From assembly GCF_014199915.1 (NCBI RefSeq), contig NZ_JACHOO010000006.1:62001-126000 (forward strand): a stretch of 64,000 nucleotides of DNA, read 5' to 3'. The notes below the pieces were generated by a model. The model saw only the letters and a program-made list of their open reading frames with translations, did not search any database and was not told the origin of the DNA. Numbering within the stretch: the stretch's first letter is position 1; every line of letters starts with the position of its first letter. The DNA is from Prosthecomicrobium pneumaticum. GTDB lineage: Bacteria > Pseudomonadota > Alphaproteobacteria > Rhizobiales > Kaistiaceae. This document shows, piece by piece, positions 52,226 through 61,818 of this stretch. The translations under genes and the position numbers were made by a program.

Positions 52226-52867
52226 TCAGGCCGCCTTGCCCGGCTGCGGCACGACGCGCAGATAAGGCTTCAGCGTCTTCCAGCCGCCGGGGAATTTCGC
52301 CTTCGCCGCCTCGTCGGACACCGAGGGGACGATGATCACGTCCTCGCCGTCCTTCCAGTTCGCCGGCGTCGCCACCGAGAACTTGGCGGTCAGCTGCAGG
52401 CTGTCGATCACCCGCAGGATCTCGTCGAAGTTCCGGCCGGTCGAGGCCGGATAGGTGAGCGAGAGCTTGAGCTTCTTGTCCGGCCCGATGACGAAGACCG
52501 AGCGCACCGTCGTGGTGTCGGAGGCGTTCGGGTGGATCATGCCGTAGAGATCGGCGACCGTCTTGTCCTGGTCGGCGATCAGCGGGAAGTTGAGCTCCGC
52601 GCCCTGCGTCTCGGCGATGTCCGCCGACCAGCGCTCATGCGCCTCGAGCGGGTCGACCGAAAGGCCGATCACCTTGACGTTCCGCTTGTCGAATTCCGGC
52701 TTCAGCTTCGCCACCGAGCCGAGCTCGGTGGTGCAGACCGGGGTGAAGTTCTTCGGGTGGGAGAACAGAACGCCCCAGCTGTCGCCGAGCCATTCGTGAA
52801 ACGACACCTTGCCCTCGGTGGTGTCGGCGGTGAAGTCGGGAACCGTGTCGCCGAGATTGAGCGCCAT
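52226..52867 (-). CDS. 1-Cys peroxiredoxin (Prx6 type)
   Basis: 213 residues from ATG 52865-52867, preceded by GAGAGG. The single cysteine of the whole protein, C45, lies in the peroxidatic motif FTPVCTTELG after LFSHPKN, so resolution must rely on an external thiol. The long C-terminal Prx6-type domain (WKDGEDVIIVPSVSDEAAKAKFPGGWKTLKPYLR) is complete. It reduces peroxides in the cytoplasm. Stand-alone gene, convergent with the purine phosphorylase. Confidence 0.95.
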   Translation of the reverse strand: MALNLGDTVPDFTADTTEGKVSFHEWLGDSWGVLFSHPKNFTPVCTTELGSVAKLKPEFDKRNVKVIGLSVDPLEAHERWSADIAETQGAELNFPLIADQDKTVADLYGMIHPNASDTTTVRSVFVIGPDKKLKLSLTYPASTGRNFDEILRVIDSLQLTAKFSVATPANWKDGEDVIIVPSVSDEAAKAKFPGGWKTLKPYLRVVPQPGKAA

Positions 52868-53116
52868 CGCGAAATCCTCTCGTCCTGATGCGGCCATGCG
52901 GCCGTCTCGCGCCGTTTTCCGGCGGTCGGCGGCACTATCGGCACTCGCGGCGGCCGGGTCAATCGCGGCTTTCCGGCCGTTCCGAGCATGGTTTTCCGCT
53001 GCAGCGGCGTGGCACGGAACGGAGATTGCGCCGGGTCCGGCGGGCCGGCATCATGGCGTCCGAAGCGGCGCCGGGCGGGGCGGGCGGCGGCCGCGCAGTG
53101 TCATCGGGTGTCCTTC

Positions 53117-54085
53117 ATGCCGGCCGTTCGGATCCTCCTCGCCCTCCTCCTCGCCGTCGCTTCCCTGCCGGCCCTGGCGCGCGACGCGCTCGAGGAGACG
53201 CCGGCCAAGATCCTGTTCGGCGCGGCGCGGGAGCCCGCGCCGCTCGAGGCGCGGTCGATCGGCTCCTATGCCAAGGGCTGCATGGCCGGCGCGGTCGCCC
53301 TCCCCGTCGACGGCCCCTACTGGCAGGCGATGCGCCTGTCGCGCAACCGCAACTGGGGCACGCCCCTCCTCGTCGACTTCCTCGAGAAGCTCGCCGCCGA
53401 CGGCGCGAAGAAGGACGGCTGGCCCGGCCTTCTCGTCGGCGACATGGCGCAGCCGCGCGGCGGGCCGATGCTGACCGGTCATGCCAGCCACCAGATCGGC
53501 CTCGACGCCGACATCTGGCTGACGCCGATGCCCGACCGCCGTTTGTCGGCCAAGGAGCGCGAGGACCTTTCCGCCGTCTCGATGGTCGACGCCAGGCGCC
53601 GCCGCGTCGATCCGAGCGTCTGGACGCCGGCCCGCACCCGGATCATCCGCCGCGCCGCGCTCGACCCGCGCGTCAGCCGCATCTTCGTCAATCCGGCGAT
53701 CAAGAAGCAGCTCTGCGCCGAGGCGGGCGCCGACCGCGCCTGGCTCTCCAAGGTGCGGCCCTGGTGGGGCCACGACTTCCATTTCCACGTCCGGCTCGAT
53801 TGCCCGCGCGGCTGGACCGGCTGTGTGCCGCAGAAGGCGCCGGAGCCGGGCGACGGCTGCGGCGCCGAGCTCGACAGCTGGCTCGCCCCGCCCAAGCCGC
53901 CGAAGCCGGGCGCGAAGCCCCCCGTCGTGCGGCCGCCGCGGCCGGTGACGCTCGCCGATCTGCCGGCCGCCTGCCGCACCGTGCTCCTCGCCGGAGAGGC
54001 GGATGCGAGGGCGACCGCGCCCGGCGCGCCGCCGGTCGAGGCCGGGGCCGCAGGCCCGCTGCCGCGCAAGAAGCCGGCCGACTGA
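53117..54085 (+). CDS. mepA: Penicillin-insensitive murein endopeptidase MepA
   Basis: 322 residues from ATG 53117, with a signal peptide (MPAVRILLALLLAVASLPALA). Peptidase M74/LAS-type zinc enzyme: ligands in GHASHQIGLDADIWL (H and D) and the final histidine in WWGHDFHFHVRLDCP. It cuts D-alanyl-meso-diaminopimelyl cross-links of murein in the periplasm. Six cysteines in the second half can form disulfides. The C-terminal 65 residues form a Pro/Ala-rich tail unusual for E. coli MepA but common in alphaproteobacteria. Confidence 0.92.
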   Translation: MPAVRILLALLLAVASLPALARDALEETPAKILFGAAREPAPLEARSIGSYAKGCMAGAVALPVDGPYWQAMRLSRNRNWGTPLLVDFLEKLAADGAKKDGWPGLLVGDMAQPRGGPMLTGHASHQIGLDADIWLTPMPDRRLSAKEREDLSAVSMVDARRRRVDPSVWTPARTRIIRRAALDPRVSRIFVNPAIKKQLCAEAGADRAWLSKVRPWWGHDFHFHVRLDCPRGWTGCVPQKAPEPGDGCGAELDSWLAPPKPPKPGAKPPVVRPPRPVTLADLPAACRTVLLAGEADARATAPGAPPVEAGAAGPLPRKKPAD

Positions 54086-54122
54086 GGGGGAAGGCGCGCC
54101 CGGCCGGCGGGCGCTGGCGCCC

Positions 54123-55685
54123 TCAGATCCGCTCGGAGGTGATCGACATCGCCTGTTTCTCGCGCCGGCGCTGCACGGAGGACGGAATGCGCAGCGCCTC
54201 GCGATATTTCGCCACCGTCCGGCGGGCGATGTCGACGCCGGAATCGCGCAGCATCTTGACGATCGTGTCGTCGGACAGCACCGCATCGACCGGCTCGGCG
54301 TCGATCATCGTCTTGATGCGGTGGCGCACCGCCTCGGCGGAATGCGCCTCGCCGCCCTCGGAGGAGGCGATCGCCGAGGTGAAGAAGTATTTCAGCTCGA
54401 AGATGCCGCGCGGCGTCGCCATGTACTTGTTCGAGGTGACGCGCGACACGGTCGATTCGTGCATGCCGATCGCCTCGGCGACGGTCTTCAGGTTGAGCGG
54501 CCGCAGATGCTCGACGCCGAGCGCCAGGAAGGCGTCCTGCTGGCGGACGATCTCGGTCGACACCTTGAGGATCGTCTTCGCCCGCTGGTCGAGGCTCTTG
54601 ACCAGCCAGTTGGCGGTCTGCAGGCATTCGGCGAGATAGGCGCGGTCGCCGTCCCGCTTCGAGCCGCGCGCCACCGAGGCGTAATAGCTCTGGTTGACGA
54701 GCACGCGCGGCAGCGTCTCGGAATTGAGCTCGATCAGCCAGCTGCCGTCCGGCGCCGCGCGCACCATCACATCCGGCACCACCGGCTGGACGGGGGCGGA
54801 ATCGAAGGCGCTGCCGGGCTTGGGGTTGAGCGCCTTCAGCTCGGCGAGCATCTCGGCGAGATCCTCGTCGTCGACGCCGCAGATCCGGCGGAGCTGCGCA
54901 TAATCGCGCCGCGCGACGAGATCGAGCCGGCCGAGCAGCGCCGCCATCGCCGGATCGTAGCGGTCGCGCTCCTTCAGCTGCAGGGCGAGGCATTCGGCGA
55001 GATCGCGGGCGCAGACGCCGGCCGGGTCGAAGCTCTGCAGGAGGTCGAGCACCTCCGCGACGAGGCCGCGCGAGGCGCCGAGCCGGTCGGCGAGCGCATC
55101 GAGATCGGCGCGCAGATAGCCCGCCTCGTCGACCTCGTCGATCAGCGCCAGGCCGACGAGCCGGCGGGTCGGATCGTCGACGGCGAGGCCGAGCTGGTCG
55201 GTGAGATGGTCGGCGAGCGAGCGCGTCTCGGCGACGAAGGCCTCGAGATTGTAATCCTCGGTGGAGAGCGCCTGCCGGGTCGGCGTGCTGTTCCAGGGGT
55301 CGAGCGGCGGGGCGGGCGCCGCTTCGCCGGCCGCCGCGCCGTGATCGTCGGGGAAGACATTGGCGAGATCGGTGTCGAGCCGCGCGGCGATCGCATCGGG
55401 GCTCGTCTCGAGCCTGGTCTCCAGCCAGTCCGGCTGGTCGCCCTCGGCCGCGCCGCCGCCCTCCGCCCCCTCGCCGTCCCGGTCGGGCTCCGGCGCGGCG
55501 AGCGGCGCGTCGCCGTTCTCGTCACGGTCGTCGCGTTCGAGCAGCGGATTGCGTTCGAGCTCGGCGTCGACATAGGCGACGAGGTCGAGATTGGAGAGCT
55601 GGAGCAGCTTGATGGCCTGCATCAGCTGCGGCGTCATCACCAGGGACTGGCTCTGCCGCAGCTCGAGTTTCGGAGAGAGGGCCAT
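54123..55685 (-). CDS. rpoN: RNA polymerase sigma-54 factor
   Basis: 520 residues. Region I is glutamine/leucine-rich (MALSPKLELRQSQSLVMTPQLMQAIKLLQLSN), region II acidic (about 50-110), and region III carries the core- and DNA-binding parts: DFEN-like LGLAVDDP, the helix-turn-helix LNLKTVAEAIGMHESTVSRVTSNKYM, and the RpoN box ARRTVAKYRE. It directs transcription of nitrogen and other genes with enhancer-binding activators. It lies downstream of lptB as usual, but hpf and ptsN, normally next, are missing. Confidence 0.96.
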   Translation of the reverse strand: MALSPKLELRQSQSLVMTPQLMQAIKLLQLSNLDLVAYVDAELERNPLLERDDRDENGDAPLAAPEPDRDGEGAEGGGAAEGDQPDWLETRLETSPDAIAARLDTDLANVFPDDHGAAAGEAAPAPPLDPWNSTPTRQALSTEDYNLEAFVAETRSLADHLTDQLGLAVDDPTRRLVGLALIDEVDEAGYLRADLDALADRLGASRGLVAEVLDLLQSFDPAGVCARDLAECLALQLKERDRYDPAMAALLGRLDLVARRDYAQLRRICGVDDEDLAEMLAELKALNPKPGSAFDSAPVQPVVPDVMVRAAPDGSWLIELNSETLPRVLVNQSYYASVARGSKRDGDRAYLAECLQTANWLVKSLDQRAKTILKVSTEIVRQQDAFLALGVEHLRPLNLKTVAEAIGMHESTVSRVTSNKYMATPRGIFELKYFFTSAIASSEGGEAHSAEAVRHRIKTMIDAEPVDAVLSDDTIVKMLRDSGVDIARRTVAKYREALRIPSSVQRRREKQAMSITSERI

Positions 55686-55760
55686 GGATGCTCGGCGACG
55701 CGGGGAACAGTGGTCTAAAAATTGCTTGACCCTGATTTGGTAGCCGATATGCCGGCCGCG

Positions 55761-56570
55761 TCAAAGGGTAAACTGTTCTCCCAGATAGATCCGTCGCACA
55801 TCGGCGCTGGCGACGATGTCCTCCGGCCGGCCTTCCATCAGCACCTCGCCGGCATGGATGATATAGGCGCGGTCGATCAGGCCGAGCGTCTCGCGCACAT
55901 TGTGGTCGGTGATCAGCACGCCGATGCCGCGCGCCGTCAGGTGGCGGACGAGCATCTGGATGTCGCCGATGGCGATCGGGTCGATGCCGGCGAAGGGCTC
56001 GTCGAGCAGCATGAAGGCCGGCCGCGAGGCGAGCGCACGGGCGATCTCGCAGCGCCGCCGCTCGCCGCCCGACAGCGCGATCGCGGGCGATTTGCGCAGA
56101 TGCTCGATGTGGAATTCGGCGAGCAGCGAATCGAGCTCCGCCTCGCGCTTCCGCCGGCTCGGCTCGACCACTTCGAGCACCGCGCGGATGTTCTGCTCGA
56201 CGGTCAGGCCGCGGAAGATCGAGGCTTCCTGCGGCAGATAGCCGATGCCGAGCCGCGCCCGCCGATACATCGGCAGGCGGGTGACGTCATGGCCGTCGAG
56301 CTCGATCGTGCCCTCGTCGGCGCGAACGAGGCCGGTGATCATGTAGAAGATGGTCGTCTTGCCGGCGCCGTTCGGGCCGAGCAGGCCGATCGCCTCGCCG
56401 CGCGCGACCGCGAGGCTCGCCGAGTGGACGACATGGCGCCGTCGATAGGTCTTGCCGAGGCCGCGGGCGACGAGCCAGCCCGGCCCGCCAATGCCGGAGG
56501 CCATGCGCGCGACATGTGGACGGGCCGGCCTGGAGCCGGCGCTCGGGCGGGTGCGGGAGAAGAGGGACAA
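55761..56570 (-). CDS. lptB: LPS export ABC transporter ATPase LptB
   Basis: 269 residues from TTG 56568-56570, preceded by GGAAA; ATG 56502-56504 would give 247 residues and is a real alternative. Walker A GPNGAGKT (65-72), the Lpt-type Q loop [20 protein letters not shown], signature [16 protein letters not shown], Walker [14 protein letters not shown] and switch histidine in [10 protein letters not shown]. It powers extraction of LPS by LptFG. Third of the leftward lptC-lptA-lptB run. Confidence 0.95.
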   Translation of the reverse strand: MSLFSRTRPSAGSRPARPHVARMASGIGGPGWLVARGLGKTYRRRHVVHSASLAVARGEAIGLLGPNGAGKTTIFYMITGLVRADEGTIELDGHDVTRLPMYRRARLGIGYLPQEASIFRGLTVEQNIRAVLEVVEPSRRKREAELDSLLAEFHIEHLRKSPAIALSGGERRRCEIARALASRPAFMLLDEPFAGIDPIAIGDIQMLVRHLTARGIGVLITDHNVRETLGLIDRAYIIHAGEVLMEGRPEDIVASADVRRIYLGEQFTL

Positions 56571-56599
56571 GCGGGTTTCCGGACGGCGGGCGGACGGAG

Positions 56600-57211
56600 T
56601 TACCGGCCGGAGCCGCTGCCGGGCGTGAAGACGCCGCGGATTCGGTTGCCCGCCGCCTGCTCGATCCGCGCCCGGCCGGTGTTCATGTCGTAGACGAGCT
56701 GCTGGCCGGTGATGACGTTCTTGCCCTGGCTGAGCGTGACATTGCCGGTCAGCGTGATCAGCCGGGTCTTCAGGTCGACGCTGCCCTCGTCGCCGGTCGC
56801 GGTCTGGTCCTTCGAATTGATGTAGACCTTGCCCGACGCCACGATGCGGCTGAAATCGCCGCCGCCCGGCACCGCCGGCGCCGCGGCGGCATTCGCCTCG
56901 GCGGGCTTCGCATCACCGGTCGCGGCGTCGGCCGCCGGCTTGGCGTCGCCGGTCGAGTAGATGACGATCTTGCCGGCCTTCAGCACCGTGTCGCCGCGCG
57001 TCACCGTCACATTGCCGCTGAAGGTCGAGATCCGCTGGCCGTCCTGCTCGACCACGTCGAGCGCGTCCGCCTCGACATTGACAGGGCCTTCGGAATTCGA
57101 GGAGAGCCCGCCGAAAAGCTTCGGTGCGGGCTGCTGTGCCCCGGCGGCCGATGCGGCGCCGATCACGAGGGCGGTGACGAGGACGAAGCGGCGCAGGATC
57201 GGGGACATCAT
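56600..57211 (-). CDS. lptA: LPS transport periplasmic protein LptA (OstA-like)
   Basis: 203 residues with a signal peptide (residues 1-25, ending AGAQQ). OstA/LptA jellyroll: [43 protein letters not shown] and, later, [44 protein letters not shown]. An alanine-rich insert (about residues 90-115) interrupts the strands, as in several alphaproteobacteria. It bridges the periplasm for LPS. Its start overlaps the lptC stop by four bases. Confidence 0.93.
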   Translation of the reverse strand: MMSPILRRFVLVTALVIGAASAAGAQQPAPKLFGGLSSNSEGPVNVEADALDVVEQDGQRISTFSGNVTVTRGDTVLKAGKIVIYSTGDAKPAADAATGDAKPAEANAAAAPAVPGGGDFSRIVASGKVYINSKDQTATGDEGSVDLKTRLITLTGNVTLSQGKNVITGQQLVYDMNTGRARIEQAAGNRIRGVFTPGSGSGR

Positions 57212-57915
57212 TCTCTCACGGCGGGTGCGGCGACGCTGGTTCCGGGATCGTCCGGCAGGACGAAGCTCATCTTTACCCCATTTGTGAACCGGATGCGCTG
57301 CCCACCTTCGGCGACGACCATCCGTTTCGCATGGAGCACGCCGTCGGAGGAGCGCAGCTCCACCGGGCTGTTGGTGGAGGCGCCGCCGCCGCGCAGATCG
57401 ATCATCACCGCCGAGGCCTTGCCGGAATAGCCCATGGTCGTCTCGAGCGTGACGCTGTCGCGCAGATCGAGCGTCTGTTGGTTGCCGTTATAGATGCCGC
57501 GCTGCGCGGTGATCATCGCCTGGCCGTCGCCGCCGAGCCCCACCGTCGCCGACAGCTCCTCGAGCGTCACGAGCTTGGTGTCCTTGAGCGACTGGATGGC
57601 GCGCGCGGCATGCAGCGAATAGGAGCGGCCGCCGCTCTGGAAGCCGGAGACCTTCGGGTTCTCCATCACGATGGCGTCCGAGCGCACGTCGTAGGAATCG
57701 ACCGAGATGCCGTTCGGCAGGCCGGGCAGGAGATAGGCATAGGCGACGAACACCGCGGTGCCGACGAGGCCGGCCGCCGGCAGCATCACCTTCAGCAGCC
57801 GGACGAAGGTCGAGTGCCGGCGGGCCGCGCGATAGCGCTCCTCGACGCCCGCCCGCCGCTCTCCGACGAAGCGGTGCGCCCCGCTGTCGGCCACCCGGTC
57901 GCTCACGGATGCCAT
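57208..57915 (-). CDS. lptC: LPS export protein LptC
   Basis: 235 residues. One membrane anchor lies at about residues 40-63 (LLKVMLPAAGLVGTAVFVAYAYL) after a basic cytoplasmic segment. The periplasmic LptC jellyroll follows, with VMENPKVSGFQSGGRSYSLHAARA and GDGQAMITAQRGIYNGNQQTLDLRDSVTLETTMGY. It passes LPS from LptBFG to LptA. It heads the lptC-lptA-lptB-rpoN run; rnd lies upstream, 114 bases away. Confidence 0.93.
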   Translation of the reverse strand: MASVSDRVADSGAHRFVGERRAGVEERYRAARRHSTFVRLLKVMLPAAGLVGTAVFVAYAYLLPGLPNGISVDSYDVRSDAIVMENPKVSGFQSGGRSYSLHAARAIQSLKDTKLVTLEELSATVGLGGDGQAMITAQRGIYNGNQQTLDLRDSVTLETTMGYSGKASAVMIDLRGGGASTNSPVELRSSDGVLHAKRMVVAEGGQRIRFTNGVKMSFVLPDDPGTSVAAPAVRE

Positions 57916-58029
57916 CTCGTCTCCAAGTTGCGCCGCACCCGACGCCGCTGCAGAATGAAGAGGCTCACTCTCCTTATCAATATGTAATTTCTGCGGCGCG
58001 GCATAGCAGGGCGCGGAATGCCGCGGTGC

Positions 58030-58644
58030 TCAGGAATGCGCGAAGATATCCTCCTCCGGCCAGCCGGCGAGATCGAGCGCCGCGCGGGTCGGCAGGAAGT
58101 CGAAACAGGCGCGGGCGAGCGCGGTGCGCCCCTCGCGCGCCAGCCGCTGCTCGAGCTTCGTCTTCAGCGCATGGAGGTGCAGCACGTCCGACGCCGCATA
58201 GGCGAGCTGCGCGTCGGTCAGCGTCTCGGCCGCCCAGTCCGAGCTCTGCTGGTGCTTCGACAGGTCGATGTCGAGCAGATCCTTGACGAGATCCTTGAGC
58301 CCGTGCCGGTCGGTATAGGTGCGGGTGAGCCGCGAGGCGATCTTGGTGCAGAAGAGCGGCGCCACCGTGATGCCGAAGGCGTGCCCGAGCACGGCGATGT
58401 CGAAGCGGGCGTAGTGGAACACCTTGACGCGCCGGGTATCGGTGAGGAGCCGCACCAGATTGGGCGCCGCCGTCTGCCCCGGCTCGATCTGCACGACATC
58501 GGCACTGCCGTCGCCGGGCGAGAGCTGGACGACGCAGAGCCGGTCGCGATGCGGGTTGAGGCCGAGGGTCTCGGTGTCGATCGCCACGACGTCGCCATAG
58601 GGCGAGAGATCGGCGAGATCGCCGCGATGCAGGCGGATGGTCAT
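58030..58644 (-). CDS. rnd: Ribonuclease D, short alphaproteobacterial form
   Basis: 204 residues from ATG 58642-58644. DEDDy 3'-5' exonuclease core: Exo I AIDTETLGL (D23, E25), Exo II FHYARFDIAVL (D81) and Exo III with Y and D in QLAYAASDVLHLHAL. The HRDC domains of E. coli RNase D (375 residues) are absent; this short form is the norm next to lptC in Hyphomicrobiales. Probable role in tRNA or small-RNA 3' trimming. Confidence 0.92.
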   Translation of the reverse strand: MTIRLHRGDLADLSPYGDVVAIDTETLGLNPHRDRLCVVQLSPGDGSADVVQIEPGQTAAPNLVRLLTDTRRVKVFHYARFDIAVLGHAFGITVAPLFCTKIASRLTRTYTDRHGLKDLVKDLLDIDLSKHQQSSDWAAETLTDAQLAYAASDVLHLHALKTKLEQRLAREGRTALARACFDFLPTRAALDLAGWPEEDIFAHS

Positions 58645-58883
58645 GCTCGGGTCCCCGGACGGCGGAAGCTCCCGGTGGTAGCGGAGCGGAAGCACCGCGG
58701 CAACCATGTCGCGGCGGCGGGCGCGGCGGATCCCTTTCGGGCGCCGCCGAAGCGCGCTAGTTTCCCCCTCTCCGCCCCACGTGCCAAACGCACCGGCGGA
58801 CCGCGGACGAGGCGACGGACGAGCGACAGGTGAAAGAGGACTCGAGCCGGCAGAAGGCGAAGACCGCGGGTCTCGAGGACACG

Positions 58884-59624
58884 ATGAGCCGGCCGGGCCT
58901 CGCCGCGCGGCTCGTCCAGCGTCTGGTCGATGCCGCCGAGGCGCTCAATCTGCGCCATTCCGCGGTCGGCAATCCACCCGTCTTCCCGACCGAGGCCTTT
59001 CCCTGGGCGAAGGCGATCGAGGCGGAGTGGCGGCTGATCCGCGCCGAGCTCGACCGCGTTCTGGTGCGCAAGGGCGACCTGCCGGCCTTCCACGAGATCG
59101 CGTCCGAGGTCCGCTCGATCTCCGCCGACCGCAACTGGAAGACCTTCCTCCTCTATGGCTACGGCATCCGCTCGGAGGAGGCGATCCGCCAGTGCCCGGA
59201 GACCTGGCGGATTCTCCAGGGCATTCCCGGCCTCAAATCGGCGATGTTCTCGATCTTCGAGCCGGGCAAGCACCTGCCGCCGCATCGCGGCCCCTATAAC
59301 GGCGTGCTGCGCTTCCATCTCGGCCTGATCGTGCCGGACGAGCCCGACAAGATCGGCATCCGCGTCGCCGACCGGGTGTGCCACTGGCGCGAGGGCGAGG
59401 CGCTGATCTTCGACGACGCCTATGAGCACGAGGCGTGGAACCATTCCGACCGGGTGCGGGTGGTGCTGTTCGTCGATTTCGAGAAGCCGACCCGCTTTCC
59501 CGCCCGCCTCGTCAACCGCGCCGTGCTGCGGCTCGCCGTCTTCACGCCCTTCATCCGCGAGGGCTACAAGGCCCAGAAGGCCTGGGAGCGGATGTTCTAC
59601 GGCGCCGGCCGCCTGCACCGCTGA
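58884..59624 (+). CDS. Aspartyl/asparaginyl beta-hydroxylase domain protein (LpxO-like)
   Basis: 246 residues from ATG 58884, chosen for GAGG five bases upstream; a GTG at 58830 would add 18 residues of unlikely sequence. The jelly-roll 2-oxoglutarate/Fe(II) oxygenase shows FEPGKHLPPHRGPYNGVLRFHLGL (first iron histidine), WREGEALIFDDAYEHEAWN (second) and R-V-V-L-F-V-D-F. Homologues such as LpxO hydroxylate lipid A acyl chains at the inner membrane; the short hydrophobic C-terminal stretch fits a membrane link. The exact substrate is inferred. Confidence 0.85.
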   Translation: MSRPGLAARLVQRLVDAAEALNLRHSAVGNPPVFPTEAFPWAKAIEAEWRLIRAELDRVLVRKGDLPAFHEIASEVRSISADRNWKTFLLYGYGIRSEEAIRQCPETWRILQGIPGLKSAMFSIFEPGKHLPPHRGPYNGVLRFHLGLIVPDEPDKIGIRVADRVCHWREGEALIFDDAYEHEAWNHSDRVRVVLFVDFEKPTRFPARLVNRAVLRLAVFTPFIREGYKAQKAWERMFYGAGRLHR

Positions 59625-59675
59625 GACGCCGCCCGCGGCGACGCCCCGGGCGGCACGCCCGTCCTTCCGCCGGCC

Positions 59676-60779
59676 TCAGCCGCGCTGCGCCCAGCCCGCC
59701 ATCACCGGCAGGCTGCGGCGGTATTGCGGCACCACCTCGAGCGCGGCGCCGAGTTCGGCCGCGGCGCGCCACGGCCAGCGTGGATCGGCGAGCACGGCGC
59801 GCGCGAAGGCGACGAGATCCGCCCGGCCCTCGGCGACGATCGCCTCGGCCTGCTCGGGCCGGTCGATCAGGCCGACGGCGCGGGTGATCATGCCGGTCTC
59901 GCGCCTGACCTTCTCGGCAAAGGGCACCTGATAGAGCGGCGCGTTCGGCACCGGCGCCTTCGGCAGGTTGCCGCCCGAGGAGATGCAGGCATAGGCGACG
60001 CCGCGCGCCTTCAGCGCCTTCACGACGGCGACCGTCTCGTCCGGATCGAAGCCGCCCTCGACCCATTCGCTCGCCGACAGGCGGACGCCGACCACCATCC
60101 GTTCGGGGAGCGCGGCGCGCAGCCGCTCGGCGATCGCGAGGATCAGCCGCATCCGGTTCTCGAGCGGACCGCCCCATTCGTCCGTCCGCCGGTTCGAGAA
60201 GGGCGACAGGAACTGGTGCAGCAGATAGCCGTGCGCGCCGTGGATCTCGACGAAGTCGAAGCCCGCCCGCTCGGCCCGCAGGCCCGCCGCGACGAAGGCC
60301 TCGACGATGCCCTCGATCTCGTCCGCTTCGAGCGCGTGCGGCACGTGCCAGCCGGGCGCGAAGGGCACGGCCGAGGGCGCCACCGTCTGCCAGGCGCCGT
60401 CCGCGGCGGCGAGCGGCCCGCCGCCCTGCCAGGGCACGTTGGTCGAGGCCTTGCGGCCGGCATGGGCGAGCTGGATGCCGAACACCGCGCCCTCGGCCGC
60501 GACGGCGCGCGCCGAAGCCAGCCGGTCGCGGATCGCCGCCTCGTTCTCGTCCGAATAGAGGCCGAGGCAGGACGGCGTGATGCGGCCGCGCGCCTCGACG
60601 CCGGTCGCCTCGACGGTGATCATCGCGGCGCCGGAAACGGCGAGGCTCGTCCAATGGGCGAGGTGCCAGTCGCCCGGCGTGCCGTCGAGCGCGGAATACA
60701 TGCACATCGGCGCGATCGCGATGCGGTTCGGCAGGGTGAACGGGCCGAGCGCGAGCGGCGAGAAGAGCGTGGCAGCCAT
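59676..60779 (-). CDS. NADH:flavin oxidoreductase, Old Yellow Enzyme family (YqjM type)
   Basis: 367 residues from ATG 60777-60779. FMN-dependent ene-reductase TIM barrel. The N-terminus LFSPLALGPFTLPNRIAIAPMCMYSA carries the regulatory cysteine of thermophilic-like/YqjM enzymes. Then come IQLAHAGRKAS, the substrate-binding pair in FDFVEIHGAHGYLLHQFLSP, and the FMN phosphate site in VAFARAVLADPRWP. It reduces activated alkenes with NAD(P)H; the natural substrate is unknown. Stand-alone gene. Confidence 0.93.
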   Translation of the reverse strand: MAATLFSPLALGPFTLPNRIAIAPMCMYSALDGTPGDWHLAHWTSLAVSGAAMITVEATGVEARGRITPSCLGLYSDENEAAIRDRLASARAVAAEGAVFGIQLAHAGRKASTNVPWQGGGPLAAADGAWQTVAPSAVPFAPGWHVPHALEADEIEGIVEAFVAAGLRAERAGFDFVEIHGAHGYLLHQFLSPFSNRRTDEWGGPLENRMRLILAIAERLRAALPERMVVGVRLSASEWVEGGFDPDETVAVVKALKARGVAYACISSGGNLPKAPVPNAPLYQVPFAEKVRRETGMITRAVGLIDRPEQAEAIVAEGRADLVAFARAVLADPRWPWRAAAELGAALEVVPQYRRSLPVMAGWAQRG

Positions 60780-60907
60780 GGAGGACCTCGGGAAAAGAGG
60801 GAGAGCGGGCCGGCGGCGGCGTGCGGGAAAAAAGTAAGGCCGCCGAAATATAAGCGGCGGCCCCGTCTTCGCAATCGTGATCCGGCGTGCCGCGCCGGGG
60901 CGGCGGC

Positions 60908-61573
60908 TCAGGCGGCCGCGACGCCGGTGCCGACCGGGCAGGCGACGCCGGTGCCGCCGAGGCCGCAATAGCCGTTCGGCACCTTGGCGAGATATTGCTG
61001 GTGATAGTCCTCGGCGAAGTAGAAGGCCGGCCGGTCGACGATCTCCGTGGTGATGCGGCCGAACCCCTTCTCGCTCAGCGCCGCCTGATAGGCGTCGCGC
61101 ACCGCCTCGGCCGTCGCCCGCTCGGCCGCATCGCCGACATAGATGCCGGAGCGATACTGCGTGCCGACATCATTGCCCTGCCGCATGCCCTGGGTCGGAT
61201 CGTGGCTCTCGAAGAACAGCCGGACGAGCTCGGCGAAGGAGACCACCGCCGGGTCATAGGCGACGAGCACGACCTCGTTATGGCCGGTCATGCCGGAGCA
61301 GACCTCCTCATAGGTCGGGTTGGGCGTCGCCCCGCCGGCATAGCCGACCGCGGTGACGAAGACGCCGTCGCGTCGCCAGAAGGCGCGCTCGGCGCCCCAG
61401 AAGCAGCCGAGGCCGAACAGCGCGGTGCGGATGCCCTCCGGATAGGGTCCGGCGAGCGGCCGGCCCGAGACGGCGTGCGTGCCGGGCACGGTGATCGGCA
61501 TCGGCCGTCCGGGAAGCGCCTCGCCCGCCGCGGGCAGGCGGGTCTTGCGGGCGAGGAGGTCGAGAAGGAACAT
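60908..61573 (-). CDS. msrA: Peptide-methionine (S)-S-oxide reductase MsrA
   Basis: 221 residues from ATG 61571-61573. The catalytic cysteine is C57 in [14 protein letters not shown]. Other signatures are [59 protein letters not shown] and [27 protein letters not shown] with the resolving cysteines. It repairs methionine-S-sulfoxide in proteins. The ATG sits just before a block of palindromic repeats. Confidence 0.96.
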   Translation of the reverse strand: MFLLDLLARKTRLPAAGEALPGRPMPITVPGTHAVSGRPLAGPYPEGIRTALFGLGCFWGAERAFWRRDGVFVTAVGYAGGATPNPTYEEVCSGMTGHNEVVLVAYDPAVVSFAELVRLFFESHDPTQGMRQGNDVGTQYRSGIYVGDAAERATAEAVRDAYQAALSEKGFGRITTEIVDRPAFYFAEDYHQQYLAKVPNGYCGLGGTGVACPVGTGVAAA

Positions 61574-61595
61574 CGGAAACCCTCCTTGGGTCATA

Positions 61596-61742
61596 CCCCG
61601 CAAAGCGGGGGCGGTCGGATCATGCCCCGCAAGGCGGGGCGGTTCGGAGCCGTGCCCCGCAAAGCGGGGTCGAGGACGGGCGGGCGCGGCCTCCCGGAGG
61701 ACACCCGTCACCCCGGCCTCCGTGCCGGGGTCCATCATCGTG
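61596..61742. repeat. Palindromic repeat cluster upstream of msrA
   Basis: Three 15-bp palindromes of the form CCCCGCAAAGCGGGG (the second with AAG in the centre) stand at 61596-61610, 61625-61639 and 61655-61669, about 30 bases apart. They are followed by a member of the dispersed CCGGCCTCCGTGCCGG family (61703-61742), also seen at 16.1-16.6 kb. They lie in the leader or promoter zone of msrA. Confidence 0.75.
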
Positions 61743-61818
61743 CCGCGGGGCGGCCGGCAGAGCTGCGGCGAAACCCGTGCCATGGTGCCGGGGCGGCCCC
61801 GTCGCGCGGGCGTCCTCC

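Noticed and set aside
61596-61669. CRISPR-like array of three palindromes
   Set aside because: Repeats are only 15 bases, spacers about 15 bases and similar to each other, with no cas genes; a palindromic repeat cluster fits better.
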